Shown: positions 17,256 through 26,596 of the stretch, piece by piece
Layout of the letters: each line of letters opens with the position of its first letter
How positions within the stretch are numbered: the stretch's first letter is position 1
Assembly: GCF_024055575.1 (NCBI RefSeq)
Contig: NZ_JAMXOE010000006.1
Location: 178,138 to 242,137, forward strand
DNA length: 64,000 bases
Source of the DNA: Mucilaginibacter flavidus
GTDB taxonomy: Bacteria; Bacteroidota; Bacteroidia; Sphingobacteriales; Sphingobacteriaceae
Direction of reading: 5' to 3'
Made by a program: the position numbers and the translations under genes
The notes under the pieces: generated by a model
Seen by the model: the letters and a program-made list of their open reading frames with translations, nothing else
Database searches by the model: none
Told to the model about the DNA's origin: nothing

Positions 17256-18369
17256 ACGGGTAATCCTGTTTTCGTTGCAAACTTTCAGCACCACCGGTGG
17301 CATCCAAAAAATGACACGGACGCTGGCCCATTCGCTGCACTTGCTTGCTTTACGTAAAAAATGGGACTTTTGCCTTTGGTCGGCATATGATGCTGATAGT
17401 GATTTAATCCCGCAATATCTGCCCGCAGAAAAGTTTACTGGCTTTGGTACTAACCGGATGGCATTCGTATTAAAAACCATAACCGGGGCCAAAAAACCAG
17501 ATGTTATCATCATCAGCCACATTAACCTTGCCCTTGTTGGCCTCCTTATAAAAATTCTTAACCCTAAATGCAAGATATGGTTGATTGCTCACGGTATTGA
17601 AGTATGGCGTCCTTTGTCGGTATTAAAAAATGTTTTTCTAAAGCGATGTGATAAAATTATATGTGTAAGTGATTTTACAAAGCAGCAGATGATAAAACGG
17701 CATAAAACCGACGATGCATTATGCGAAGTGCTTAACAATGCAGTTGACCCTTTTATTAAATTACCGGAAACGTTTACAAAACCCGACAGGCTGTTAAACA
17801 GGTACCAATTGCTAAGTACTACTCCTGTTATTTTTACGCTGACGCGCCTTGCATCAACTGAGCAGTATAAAGGGCACGATCAGGTTATAAAAGTTATAAG
17901 TAAATTGAAAGATAAATACCCGGGAATAAAGTATATCCTTGCCGGGCAATATGATCATAAAGAAGAAATTCGGATACAAAGGCTCATCAGCGAGGCTAAT
18001 GTTGATGATCGGGTAATTCTTACCGGATTTATCGCCGAAGAGGAAATTCCTGATTATTTTTTACTGGCCGACCTTTTTGTTTTGCCAAGTAAAAAGGAGG
18101 GGTTTGGAATTGTGTTTATTGAAGCTATGGCTTGTGGCTTACCCGTTATTTGCGGTAATGCCGATGGAAGTGTAGATGCCATTTGTAACGGCGAGCTGGG
18201 TAGGGCAGTGAACACTGACGATTTGCCCGAGTTGGAAAACGCGATAACAGAATATTTAAATTGCCCGCTAACTACAGCGAAACGGCAGCACTTGCAGCAG
18301 GAATGCTTGAGGCACTTTAATGAAACCGAATATATAAACAGGCTCGAAAATATGTTGACTAATGAATGA
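17248..18369 (+). CDS. Family 4 glycosyltransferase
   Basis: A 373-residue GT-B retaining enzyme. The N-terminal domain opens with ILFSLQTFSTTGGIQKM, and the C-terminal domain contains the E-x7-E motif at E284 and E292 (KEGFGIVFIEAMACG). The linker FTLTRLASTEQYKGHD is characteristic of GT4. It is cytoplasmic or membrane-associated and transfers a sugar from a nucleotide donor to the growing chain; donor and linkage are not predictable. The start overlaps asnB and the stop overlaps the Wzm gene, so translation is coupled. Confidence 0.9.
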   Translation: MTKRVILFSLQTFSTTGGIQKMTRTLAHSLHLLALRKKWDFCLWSAYDADSDLIPQYLPAEKFTGFGTNRMAFVLKTITGAKKPDVIIISHINLALVGLLIKILNPKCKIWLIAHGIEVWRPLSVLKNVFLKRCDKIICVSDFTKQQMIKRHKTDDALCEVLNNAVDPFIKLPETFTKPDRLLNRYQLLSTTPVIFTLTRLASTEQYKGHDQVIKVISKLKDKYPGIKYILAGQYDHKEEIRIQRLISEANVDDRVILTGFIAEEEIPDYFLLADLFVLPSKKEGFGIVFIEAMACGLPVICGNADGSVDAICNGELGRAVNTDDLPELENAITEYLNCPLTTAKRQHLQQECLRHFNETEYINRLENMLTNE

Positions 18370-19225
18370 AGCACTTCCCGACGAGTGGGATATTGAATTA
18401 ACGCCGGAAAATAATATTCTGGACCTGAAGCTGAGGGATCTTTGGCACTATCGGGACCTATTGGTATTGCTGGTCAGGCGTGATTTTGTATCATTTTATA
18501 AGCAAACGATCTTAGGTCCCCTATGGTTCTTTATCCAACCGTTGTTCACTACCATTATTTATACCTTTATATTCGGCAACCTCGCAGATATACCTGTAGA
18601 CCATTTGCCGCAGCCTCTTTTCTATCTGGCCGGAATAACGACCTGGAATTATTTTTCTGATTGCCTCACAAAAACCTCAACCGTTTTCACAACAAACGCG
18701 AGTTTGTTTGGCAAGGTATACTTCCCGAGGCTTATCGTACCATTAAGTATAGTAGTATCGAACTTAATACGCTTTGGTATTCAAATGGTGCTATTTTTAT
18801 TAATGATGGCGTTTTATGCGTTAAAAGGTGCAAATGTTCACCCCAATTTATTTTGGTTACTTTTTCCTGTTCTCCTATTGCTAATGGCCATGTTAGGCCT
18901 CGGTTTGGGGATGATAGTATCAGCCCTGACAACAAAATACCGCGACCTAAGCTTTCTGCTTGCTTTTGGTATCCAACTGATGATGTATTTAACTACTGTA
19001 ATCTATCCCTTGTCTTATGTAAAAGCAAAATATCCACACTACCAATGGCTGGTTGAGTACAATCCTATGACATCAATTATAGAAGCCTTCAGGTTTGGAT
19101 TTCTAGGTAGGGGGACATTTACCATGGTATCACTCGCGGTAACAGCGACTATAACCACGGTCATCTTGCTGGCAGGCATCATAATTTTCAACCGAGTTGA
19201 GCGCACATTTATTGACACCGTATAA
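18362..19225 (+). CDS. Wzm-like ABC-2 polysaccharide exporter permease
   Basis: A 287-residue permease with about six membrane helices. The ABC-2 (KpsM/Wzm/RfbD) signature is plain: the amphipathic start LRDLWHYRDLLVLLVRRDF, then ILGPLWFFIQP, a helix pair around residues 110-190 and the closing VYPLSYVKAKYP and YNPMTSIIEAFR segments. It forms the membrane pore for polysaccharide export together with the ATPase 5 bp downstream. Confidence 0.92.
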   Translation: MNEALPDEWDIELTPENNILDLKLRDLWHYRDLLVLLVRRDFVSFYKQTILGPLWFFIQPLFTTIIYTFIFGNLADIPVDHLPQPLFYLAGITTWNYFSDCLTKTSTVFTTNASLFGKVYFPRLIVPLSIVVSNLIRFGIQMVLFLLMMAFYALKGANVHPNLFWLLFPVLLLLMAMLGLGLGMIVSALTTKYRDLSFLLAFGIQLMMYLTTVIYPLSYVKAKYPHYQWLVEYNPMTSIIEAFRFGFLGRGTFTMVSLAVTATITTVILLAGIIIFNRVERTFIDTV

Positions 19226-19230
19226 TAATT

Positions 19231-20523
19231 ATGCCAACAGTTATTAAAGCAGAGAATTTATCGAAAGCCTACCAGTTGGGGGAGATCGGGACTGGTACTA
19301 TTTCCCGTGACCTGGAGCGCTTTTGGGCCAGAGTTCGCGGAAAAGAAGACCCTTTTTTAAAAATCGGGGAGGAAAATGACCGGAGCATAAAAGGTAAATC
19401 CGATGTAGTCTGGAGTTTAAAAGATTTAAACTTCGATATTGAGCAAGGCGATGCCGTTGGCATTATTGGCCGCAATGGTGCCGGCAAAAGCACGTTACTG
19501 AAGATTTTGAGCCGGGTTACGGCGCCGACCGCTGGATCAGTTAAAGTAAAGGGACGCATAGCGAGCCTGCTTGAGGTTGGCACCGGTTTTCACCCGGAAT
19601 TAAGCGGCAAGGAAAATATTTATTTAAACGGAGCGATTTTAGGGATGCGTAAGGCCGAGATTAAAAGAAAATTTGATGAAATAGTCGATTTTTCGGGAGT
19701 TGGGCGATATATCGATACGCCAGTAAAACGCTATTCATCGGGTATGTACGTCCGGCTTGCTTTTGCCGTGGCCGCCCACCTTGAAAGTGAAATATTGATT
19801 GTCGACGAGGTGCTTGCGGTGGGTGATGCAGAATTCCAGAAAAAGTGTCTGGGCAAAATGAATGATGTAAGTAAAGGAGAAGGGCGTACCGTGCTATTCG
19901 TCAGTCATAATATGGACGCAATTATGCGGCTTTGTTCCCATGCGATATTATTAAAAAATGGATGTCTGACGGGTTACAGCCAGACCGACAAAATTATCGA
20001 TCATTATCTCAGGGCGGATTTTGGGACAACCGCGATTCGAAAATGGGAAGGCAAACATATACCCGGCGACGGCACGGTCAGGCTGTTGGAAGTATTTGTT
20101 CATGATGAAAGTTTTAAGCCCGAAGAGAACTTCGAAATCACCGGAAAAATCGGCATTACTATAAAATACGAAGTGTTAAAGTCAGGATGCGTGTTTACCC
20201 ATGGCATGAATTTATTTAATAGCCAGGGCGTCAACATATTGAATTCACATGACGTAACTTCCGCCTCGAGGAAACAGCCCAGGAAAATCGGAAAATATTC
20301 TTCAACCATGTGGATACCGGGAAATTTCCTGTCGGAAGGCACCGTCATTGCCGGCGTTGCCATATTCAACCCGGAGCCATTTTATTTACACTTCCAGGAG
20401 GCAGATGCAATTGCATTTAATGTTTTTGATAATTTAAACCCGGAATCGGCAAGAGGAAACTACGTAGGCGGTTTCCCTGGAATAGTCCGCCCGATTCTAC
20501 AATGGAACACTTCATCGATATGA
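19231..20523 (+). CDS. Wzt-like ABC exporter ATPase with C-terminal cargo domain
   Basis: 430 residues. The N-terminal ATPase has Walker A GRNGAGKST near 80-88, the signature region YSSGMYVRLAFA near 167-178 and Walker B ILIVDEVLAVGD near 188-199. An extra C-terminal domain of about 160 residues (from about 265) with IGITIKYEVL and ending NYVGGFPGIVRP is of the Wzt C-terminal type. In O9a-type O-antigen systems this domain recognises the modified end of a finished chain. Its presence argues that at least one complete glycan made here is exported by the ABC route. It overlaps the next gene by 4 bp. Confidence 0.92.
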   Translation: MPTVIKAENLSKAYQLGEIGTGTISRDLERFWARVRGKEDPFLKIGEENDRSIKGKSDVVWSLKDLNFDIEQGDAVGIIGRNGAGKSTLLKILSRVTAPTAGSVKVKGRIASLLEVGTGFHPELSGKENIYLNGAILGMRKAEIKRKFDEIVDFSGVGRYIDTPVKRYSSGMYVRLAFAVAAHLESEILIVDEVLAVGDAEFQKKCLGKMNDVSKGEGRTVLFVSHNMDAIMRLCSHAILLKNGCLTGYSQTDKIIDHYLRADFGTTAIRKWEGKHIPGDGTVRLLEVFVHDESFKPEENFEITGKIGITIKYEVLKSGCVFTHGMNLFNSQGVNILNSHDVTSASRKQPRKIGKYSSTMWIPGNFLSEGTVIAGVAIFNPEPFYLHFQEADAIAFNVFDNLNPESARGNYVGGFPGIVRPILQWNTSSI

Positions 20524-21329
20524 AACGAATAATAAAAAAAATCCTACCGGGAAAACTAGTCCGTACCATAAAAGAACTTGCCGGTGCCGATGAAAAAAAT
20601 GGAGTTGACCTGGGAGATTACTACTTACTAAAGAAATCGGACGTTACCTATGCCCAGGATATGTTATACACTTTTCACAGTGCCGATTTTATGAAGGACC
20701 CCCATTTTCTCCATTCCTATGAACTCGGCAAACAGACTGACGGCGGCCATTTATTAAAAGACTACGACATTCACTGGCGAACTCATGTACAATGCTGGGC
20801 CGCGTCACATGCCGCTCTCCTTGAGGGTGATTTTGTGGACTGTGGCGTCAGCACCGGTATTTTTGCACGGTCGGTTATCAATTTCGTCGGCTTCCAAAAT
20901 TTAAAAAAGAAGTATTATTTACTGGATACTTTTGCCGGAATGGATGAAAAATACAGTACCCCCCGGGAAATGGAAAGGCACGAAATTCTTGGCTATGGCA
21001 AAAAAGAGGGGCTTTACGAACAAGTTATCGAAACCTTCAAAGGTTTTAATGTCAAAATCATCAAGGGTCCTGTTCCTGAAACGCTGTGCGACGTCGATAC
21101 AGACAAGGTATCTTATTTATCAGTTGATATGAACTGTGTCCAGCCGGAAATCGACGCGTTAAACTTTTTTTGGGATAAAATGGTCAGCGGCGGCATTATA
21201 GTGCTGGACGATTATGGTTTTGCCAATGCCAGCAATGATCAGAAAGAAGCCCACGATGCTTTCGCCAAATCAAAAGGAGTGATGGTCTTAACTCTTCCTA
21301 CCTGCCAGGGCTTAATTATTAAACCCTGA
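20520..21329 (+). CDS. TylF-type O-methyltransferase
   Basis: I chose the ATG at 20520, which makes the standard ATGA overlap with the Wzt stop; an ATG 18 bp earlier is also in frame. The protein is about 269 residues. Features of the TylF/MycF/NovP macrocin-type methyltransferases are FVDCGVSTGIFARSV (SAM loop), YYLLDTFAGM, the SVDMNCVQPEIDALN segment and IVLDDYGFA with a metal-binding acidic pair. It is likely to methylate a sugar hydroxyl. Next to Wzt it could provide the terminal methyl cap read by the Wzt cargo domain (inference). Confidence 0.85.
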   Translation: MKRIIKKILPGKLVRTIKELAGADEKNGVDLGDYYLLKKSDVTYAQDMLYTFHSADFMKDPHFLHSYELGKQTDGGHLLKDYDIHWRTHVQCWAASHAALLEGDFVDCGVSTGIFARSVINFVGFQNLKKKYYLLDTFAGMDEKYSTPREMERHEILGYGKKEGLYEQVIETFKGFNVKIIKGPVPETLCDVDTDKVSYLSVDMNCVQPEIDALNFFWDKMVSGGIIVLDDYGFANASNDQKEAHDAFAKSKGVMVLTLPTCQGLIIKP

Positions 21330-21343
21330 TAATTGCAATTACG

Positions 21344-22048
21344 ATGAATATCTTAAAAAGAGCAATCAACAAAATTAAAAGGACCGTTCATGTGTCGCCG
21401 TCAAAATTTGACGCAACTGGCGAGCGCGTCGACATCATATATTCCAGCAAAGTCGACTTTCATTCGCTGGACATGTACCAAAAGAGCCATTACAAAAGAT
21501 ACGAATTCGCTACGAGCATCGTAAAACCAGGTGATATCTGTGGTGACTTCGCGTGTGGTACAGGGTATGGCTCAATTATGTTGGCTAGAGTTGCTCAATA
21601 TGTTATTGGCGCAGACATAAACGAAATAGTAATAAAGGCCATAAAAAAAAGATATCGCACCACGAAAAAAGTGCAGTTTATCAACGCTGACTTGCTGAAC
21701 CTTTGTTACGATAACTATTTTGATAAGGTCATATCTTTTGAAACTATTGAACATTTCACCGAAGAAAACATTATAAAATTGCTGAGAATTTTTAATAAAA
21801 GCCTTAAACCATGCGGAAATTTGATAATTTCCACGCCATATTTACAAGAAAAAGATGAGGCGGCAATTAAGCTTGGCCATCACCTCACATTCTATATTGA
21901 TGAAAAAAAAATTATCGGTTGGCTAAGGGATACCGGCTTTGAGTTGTTAAGTTTTCGATACCAAAACTACGGTACTCACTTTATCGATTCAGCACTGGAA
22001 AAAAAAGACTTCATAATTTGCGTAGCCCAAAAAGTAAATAAAATTTAA
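21344..22048 (+). CDS. Class I SAM-dependent methyltransferase
   Basis: A 234-residue protein with a classical Rossmann methyltransferase core: motif I GDFACGTGYGSIMLA near 66-80, an acidic VIGADINEI strand end, and KVISFETIEHFTEE, the post-I motif of ubiquinone/UbiE-like enzymes. The substrate is not evident; sugar O-methylation or chain capping is likely from context. Its stop overlaps the next ATG by 1 bp (TAATG). Confidence 0.85.
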   Translation: MNILKRAINKIKRTVHVSPSKFDATGERVDIIYSSKVDFHSLDMYQKSHYKRYEFATSIVKPGDICGDFACGTGYGSIMLARVAQYVIGADINEIVIKAIKKRYRTTKKVQFINADLLNLCYDNYFDKVISFETIEHFTEENIIKLLRIFNKSLKPCGNLIISTPYLQEKDEAAIKLGHHLTFYIDEKKIIGWLRDTGFELLSFRYQNYGTHFIDSALEKKDFIICVAQKVNKI

Positions 22049-22914
22049 TGCCCAAAGTATCGGTCTGTATACCTGCTTATAACCAAGTGAACTACTTAAA
22101 AATAGCACTAAATTCGGTGCTTTTGCAAACATTCACGGATTATGAAGTAATTGTTACAGATGATACGCCGGGACCGATGGTTAAGGAATTAATCGACCAG
22201 TTTGATTTTGGTGGAAAATTACATTATTTTAAAAATCAAGTTAGCCTTGGTTCGCCACAAAATTGGAATGAGGCGATTGAAAAATCATCCGGAGAATATG
22301 TTAAGATCCTGCACCACGATGACTGGTTCGAACAAAACGACAGTTTGGAAAAGTATGTAAAGCTCTTGGACGACAACTCCGGTTGCGGAATGGCATTTTC
22401 GGCCTCGCTCGTAAAACTTGAAAATGGAAGACAGTGGGTACATGAAATTTCGGATGAGGATGTTGCTGAGATAAGCAGATCTCCCGCATCCTTGTTTCTG
22501 GGCAACAAAATCGGCAGCCCGAGTGCAGTTATTTTTAGAAAAACGGTATTTGAACCTTTTGACCCCAACTTGAAATGGCTCGTCGATATAGAATTCTACA
22601 TTCGGGTTATTGGCAAAAATGCAGCTATTTGCTACTGCAGTGAAGCGTTAATTACTACGTTCGGTGCCACAGGCCGGGTCAGTGACATATGCATTGATAA
22701 CCCTGACGTGGAAATCTTTGAAAATTTTTATGTGTTTGATAAAATCAAAGACCAGTTTTCCCTAAATAGGCGGCTTTATCTGGGTAGATGTTTGGGACAC
22801 CTGTTGCTCCTTTGCCGAAAATATAAAATTTCGGCTGCCAGCCATATCCGGAGGTTTGGTTACACCGGACGAATTCCCTTTAGATTACTAATATGGCTGA
22901 AATTCGGTAAGTAA
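22048..22914 (+). CDS. Family 2 glycosyltransferase
   Basis: 288 residues. GT-A start VSVCIPAYNQVNYLKIAL, then YEVIVTDDTPG, the acceptor-proximal LHHDDWF near residue 90, and WLVDIEFYIRVI as the catalytic-base region. The C-terminal 60 residues are basic and amphipathic, which fits membrane association. It is the first GT2 of the run and sits between a methyltransferase and an acetyltransferase. Confidence 0.88.
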   Translation: MPKVSVCIPAYNQVNYLKIALNSVLLQTFTDYEVIVTDDTPGPMVKELIDQFDFGGKLHYFKNQVSLGSPQNWNEAIEKSSGEYVKILHHDDWFEQNDSLEKYVKLLDDNSGCGMAFSASLVKLENGRQWVHEISDEDVAEISRSPASLFLGNKIGSPSAVIFRKTVFEPFDPNLKWLVDIEFYIRVIGKNAAICYCSEALITTFGATGRVSDICIDNPDVEIFENFYVFDKIKDQFSLNRRLYLGRCLGHLLLLCRKYKISAASHIRRFGYTGRIPFRLLIWLKFGK

Positions 22915-22917
22915 ATT

Positions 22918-23580
22918 ATGCAGGTGCCTCGTTTTTTAAAAAAGATTGCAAGTCACATCCTCAGGAAGGCCGGTTATAAAAAAATCACCGCGCCGGAAAC
23001 AGCCTATATATTTGACAGAAGCAGAATGGGGAAACATTGCAAAATCGGCAAAGGAAGCTATATTTTCAACACAGACATCGGGGACTATACCTATTTGAGT
23101 ACAAATGTCTCGCTGATGAATTGTAAGGTAGGTAAGTTCTGTTCAATCGGCCAAGGTGCAAGTGCTTGCCTGGGCAGACATCCCGCATCGAAATACGTAA
23201 GCACGCACCCGGCATTCTTTTCAACTAATAAACAAAATGGTATGACCTTTAGTGATACCAGCTATTTTGATGAGATGGGGAAGACCACAATCGGAAACGA
23301 TGTTTGGATCGGCGTAAACGCGATTATTATGGATAATATTGACATCGGAAACGGTGCAATTATCGGGGCTGGCGCCGTCGTTACCAAAAATATACCGCCC
23401 TATGCCGTGGCTGCCGGCTCACCTGCTCGGATCATCCGGTACCGGTTCACTGAAAAAGAGGTCGATTTTCTGGAAGCCTTCAAATGGTGGGAGAAAGATG
23501 AAGATTGGTTAAGGCAGAACTTTAAAGATTTGCACGATATAGAGCTGTTTACGCGAAAATACGGAAATGATCATCGTTAA
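22918..23580 (+). CDS. CatB-type hexapeptide O-acetyltransferase
   Basis: A 220-residue left-handed beta-helix protein. Hexapeptide repeats run from about 35 to 175 (GKHCKIGKGSYI, IGDYTYLSTN, VGKFCSIGQGA, IGNDVWIGVNAIIM, IGNGAIIGAGAVVTKNI), closed by AAGSPARIIRYRF. HPASKYVSTHPAF is the acceptor-binding loop with the conserved histidine of xenobiotic/sugar acetyltransferases. It likely O- or N-acetylates a sugar. The fucosyltransferase gene begins 14 bp before its stop. Confidence 0.88.
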   Translation: MQVPRFLKKIASHILRKAGYKKITAPETAYIFDRSRMGKHCKIGKGSYIFNTDIGDYTYLSTNVSLMNCKVGKFCSIGQGASACLGRHPASKYVSTHPAFFSTNKQNGMTFSDTSYFDEMGKTTIGNDVWIGVNAIIMDNIDIGNGAIIGAGAVVTKNIPPYAVAAGSPARIIRYRFTEKEVDFLEAFKWWEKDEDWLRQNFKDLHDIELFTRKYGNDHR

Positions 23581-24457
23581 ATTACAAGGAGGTTTGGGTA
23601 ATCAGATGTTTCAATATGCCGCTGCTAAGGGTCAGTCAAAATCCGATGAGCCGATTTATTTTGATCATTCCTTCCTGGAAGAAAACTGTTTAAACGGTGA
23701 ACATTTTACCGCAAGAAGTTATGAGTTAAATATTTTTAAAAATATAAATGTTCGCACAGCCAAAAAATGGCAACGGGAGATTTTTAGGAGCCACAAATTT
23801 TTATACCGGGCATCGAGGCGTTTTCTTAGTGACCGGATGCAATATGTATTTCAGCAGAATAATGAAATGGTTTCGTTTGGCGGTCAGCAACAATTTCGGA
23901 TTCTCTACCTGGATGGTTACTTTCAGTCTCAGTCTTATTTTGAGAACAGCCAACAAGCAGTTTTTCAAGATTTTCGGTTTCCTGAACTGGATGCCCACAA
24001 CGAAGCGCTAAAGAAAAGGATTTTCGAAACGAAAAATTCAATCAGCTTACATATCCGCCGGGGCGATTACGAAAAGTCAACTGTAATTGCCGGGATCCAT
24101 GGCGTTTTGACGTTGGAATATTACCAGAATGCACTGGAAATTATGTGTGACAGGCACCGCTCGCCGGAGTTGTTTGTGTTTTCAGATGATACAGAATGGG
24201 CACGGTCAAATTTAGAAACAGCTAAGATAAAAGCATGTTATATTGAACACAACAACGGCGAAAATAGCTGGAAAGATCTGGCGTTGATGACATGCTGCAA
24301 CCACCATATCATAGCCAACAGCAGCTTCAGCTGGTGGGGGGCCTGGTTAAATCCTAACCCTGAGAAAATAATCATTGCACCGAAGAAATGGTATAATGAC
24401 CCGTTGTATAATTCGAGGGCCCAAACAATGCTGCCCGATACATGGATAACATTGTAA
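23567..24457 (+). CDS. Alpha-1,2-fucosyltransferase-like enzyme (GT11)
   Basis: A 296-residue GT-B enzyme. It starts with the GT11 signature VKLQGGLGNQMFQYAAAKG, has the donor-binding HIRRGDY at about 162-168, and the C-terminal NSSFSWWGAWLN. These three motifs together define the bacterial alpha-1,2-fucosyltransferase family (WbsJ, FutC type), which use GDP-fucose. The relevant donor genes (gmd/fcl) are not in the window. Confidence 0.88.
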   Translation: MIIVKLQGGLGNQMFQYAAAKGQSKSDEPIYFDHSFLEENCLNGEHFTARSYELNIFKNINVRTAKKWQREIFRSHKFLYRASRRFLSDRMQYVFQQNNEMVSFGGQQQFRILYLDGYFQSQSYFENSQQAVFQDFRFPELDAHNEALKKRIFETKNSISLHIRRGDYEKSTVIAGIHGVLTLEYYQNALEIMCDRHRSPELFVFSDDTEWARSNLETAKIKACYIEHNNGENSWKDLALMTCCNHHIIANSSFSWWGAWLNPNPEKIIIAPKKWYNDPLYNSRAQTMLPDTWITL

Positions 24458-25464
24458 GTCAGCCTTTAGTCAGCGTAATTATGCCTGTTTACAACTGTGA
24501 ACAGTTCATCGGGAATGCAGTTGAAAGTATTTTAAAGCAAACGCTAAATGATTTCGAACTTATTATAATTGATGATTTTTCAAATGACCAGACGGTGGTC
24601 ATAGTAGAAAGTTATAATGATTGCCGGATCAGAATTTTTAAAAAATCGGAAAATACAGGGTATATCGCAAGCCTTAACCGGGGTCTGGAAATGGCACAGG
24701 GCAAGTATATTGCCAGGATGGACGGGGATGATATCAGCGACCTCAAAAGATTTGAAAAGCAAGTTTATTACCTTGATAACAATCCGGATATTGCCGGTTG
24801 CGGTACGTGGTATAGGATATTGGGTACAGATAGAATTATCAAAAATCCGGTAGCTCCAGATGATGTAAAAATTGCGCTATTGGATTATTGCGCTCTGGGA
24901 CATCCCACTGTCATGATCCGGGAGCAATTTCTTAAAAAAGGAAAGTTTGCGTATGACCCATCGTTCTACCCGGCTGAGGACTATGAACTTTGGACTCGGA
25001 TAGTAGCCTCAGGCAAACTATCGAACATACCCGAAGTATTATTATCCTACCGGATGCACCCAAACCAGGTTTCAGCAACTGCACAACAGATACAGGTCGC
25101 TAAGTCGTATCAATGCAAAATGAAGATGTTGCGTTACCTGGTGGATCCGGCGTCTGCTGAAGATCTCAAAAATATCAGGTTATTGGTGACCACTCAGGTA
25201 ATTGGGGATGCGGACAGGCTTGGTGAAATGGTTGGCTGGCTTAGCAAACTGGAGACAATAAACGCCCGTTCGGAATTTTATGAGGATTCGAAGTTCAAAA
25301 TCTATGTCAAAGAAAAAAAAGCTGGTATTGTCAGAACCTATTACCTTCATAATACCGTCTATAACTTGGGGGTGCTCAAGCAATTCAATAAGAATTTTTG
25401 CCAATATTTTACCCTAAATGAGCTAATTAGGTTCACATTGAAATGCACTTTGCCATGGAAGTGA
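24442..25464 (+). CDS. Family 2 glycosyltransferase
   Basis: 340 residues. VSVIMPVYNCEQFIGNAVESIL at the N-terminus, ELIIIDDFSND near 38-48, ARMDGDDIS near 90-98 and AEDYELWTRIV near 178-188 are the four expected GT2 elements in order. SYRMHPNQVS near 205 is frequent in capsule GT2s. It overlaps the fucosyltransferase by 16 bp. The C-terminal 90 residues carry no motif I recognise. Confidence 0.9.
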   Translation: MDNIVSQPLVSVIMPVYNCEQFIGNAVESILKQTLNDFELIIIDDFSNDQTVVIVESYNDCRIRIFKKSENTGYIASLNRGLEMAQGKYIARMDGDDISDLKRFEKQVYYLDNNPDIAGCGTWYRILGTDRIIKNPVAPDDVKIALLDYCALGHPTVMIREQFLKKGKFAYDPSFYPAEDYELWTRIVASGKLSNIPEVLLSYRMHPNQVSATAQQIQVAKSYQCKMKMLRYLVDPASAEDLKNIRLLVTTQVIGDADRLGEMVGWLSKLETINARSEFYEDSKFKIYVKEKKAGIVRTYYLHNTVYNLGVLKQFNKNFCQYFTLNELIRFTLKCTLPWK

Positions 25465-25480
25465 GCTATCCGGATTTATT

Positions 25481-26596
25481 ATGAGACAGCACATTGTTAT
25501 GACGCGGCTTTTCGAATTTGGCGGAAGCAATACCTATTTAAAGACGCTGTTAAAGTATTTTGGTGGTGAAAAAACCATTCTTATATTACAAAACAACGCA
25601 GATATGGCGTACCTGGGAAACATCGAGATGCCAGAGACGTTTTGTGTAAGCGCGCAAACCGGTCTGCATGGTTATGCCCACCTTTCCTATCCATCGCTTT
25701 TATCAAACCTCAAAGAGCTCTTTTTTATTTTTATATCGGTGGCGCGGATTTTTTTTATGAGTCTGAAACATGGCTTTGCTGATTTGACAATCAGTGTTGT
25801 CGAGCCGGAAAAATATTTATACCTGCTTTGTGTGCCGTTTATAAAGGTCAACTATGTCCTTCACTCCACCCCTTCCCTAAGACATTCGATTTTTACAACC
25901 TATATCTGCAAATTTGCACTGAATAAGCGAAAGTGCATCACTACAGTATCAAACGCAAACAAGGAATTGCTTCTGCAACGTTGGAAGATTCCTCAAAAAA
26001 AAGAGGCTTTTGTACATGTGGTTTACAATTGCGTCGTTGAGCCCAGTGCTATCCAAACAGTAAAAACAAATGGCAAAAAATATATATTGACACTCGGCCA
26101 TGTGGTAGCTTACAAAAACCCGGCAATTTGGCTGGAGGTCGCCCAATCGATTGTCAGTAAGTACCATGATGTCGATTTCATTTGGGTGGGCAGCGGCCCG
26201 TTGCTGGAGGAGTTTAGAACCGCAGCAGCGGCAGTTAGCGGACGAATCAAATTTCACGGGGCCGATTCGCACCCCGAATCCTATTTGGCATCGGCCATGA
26301 TTTATTACCAGCCCAGCATTCACGAAACCCATGGTATTGCAGTTGTTGAAGCAATGTATCATCATCTTCCTTGCGTGGTTTCTGCTACAGGCGGGTTGAC
26401 TGAGAGCATCACCGATCAGTACAATGGACTTTTAGTCGACCCATTTAATGCAAAAGAACACGTGAAAGCGTTGATCAGTATAATTGATCAACCAGGAGTG
26501 TGCAAAAAATTTGGTGAAAATGGTTATAAGCGCTACAAAAATCTTTTTAGCTTCAAAATCTTTAAAGCTAATATGGATGCTATCTACCTAAACTGA
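25481..26596 (+). CDS. Family 4 glycosyltransferase
   Basis: 371 residues. The N-terminal region (TRLFEFGGSNTYLKTL) and the NYVLHSTPS acceptor loop are followed by the domain linker YILTLGHVVAYKNP. The C-terminal donor domain has the E-x7-E motif at E282 and E290 (HETHGIAVVEAM). The start was taken at the ATG 16 bp after the preceding stop. The last A of its stop codon begins the ATG of the next gene. Confidence 0.88.
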   Translation: MRQHIVMTRLFEFGGSNTYLKTLLKYFGGEKTILILQNNADMAYLGNIEMPETFCVSAQTGLHGYAHLSYPSLLSNLKELFFIFISVARIFFMSLKHGFADLTISVVEPEKYLYLLCVPFIKVNYVLHSTPSLRHSIFTTYICKFALNKRKCITTVSNANKELLLQRWKIPQKKEAFVHVVYNCVVEPSAIQTVKTNGKKYILTLGHVVAYKNPAIWLEVAQSIVSKYHDVDFIWVGSGPLLEEFRTAAAAVSGRIKFHGADSHPESYLASAMIYYQPSIHETHGIAVVEAMYHHLPCVVSATGGLTESITDQYNGLLVDPFNAKEHVKALISIIDQPGVCKKFGENGYKRYKNLFSFKIFKANMDAIYLN

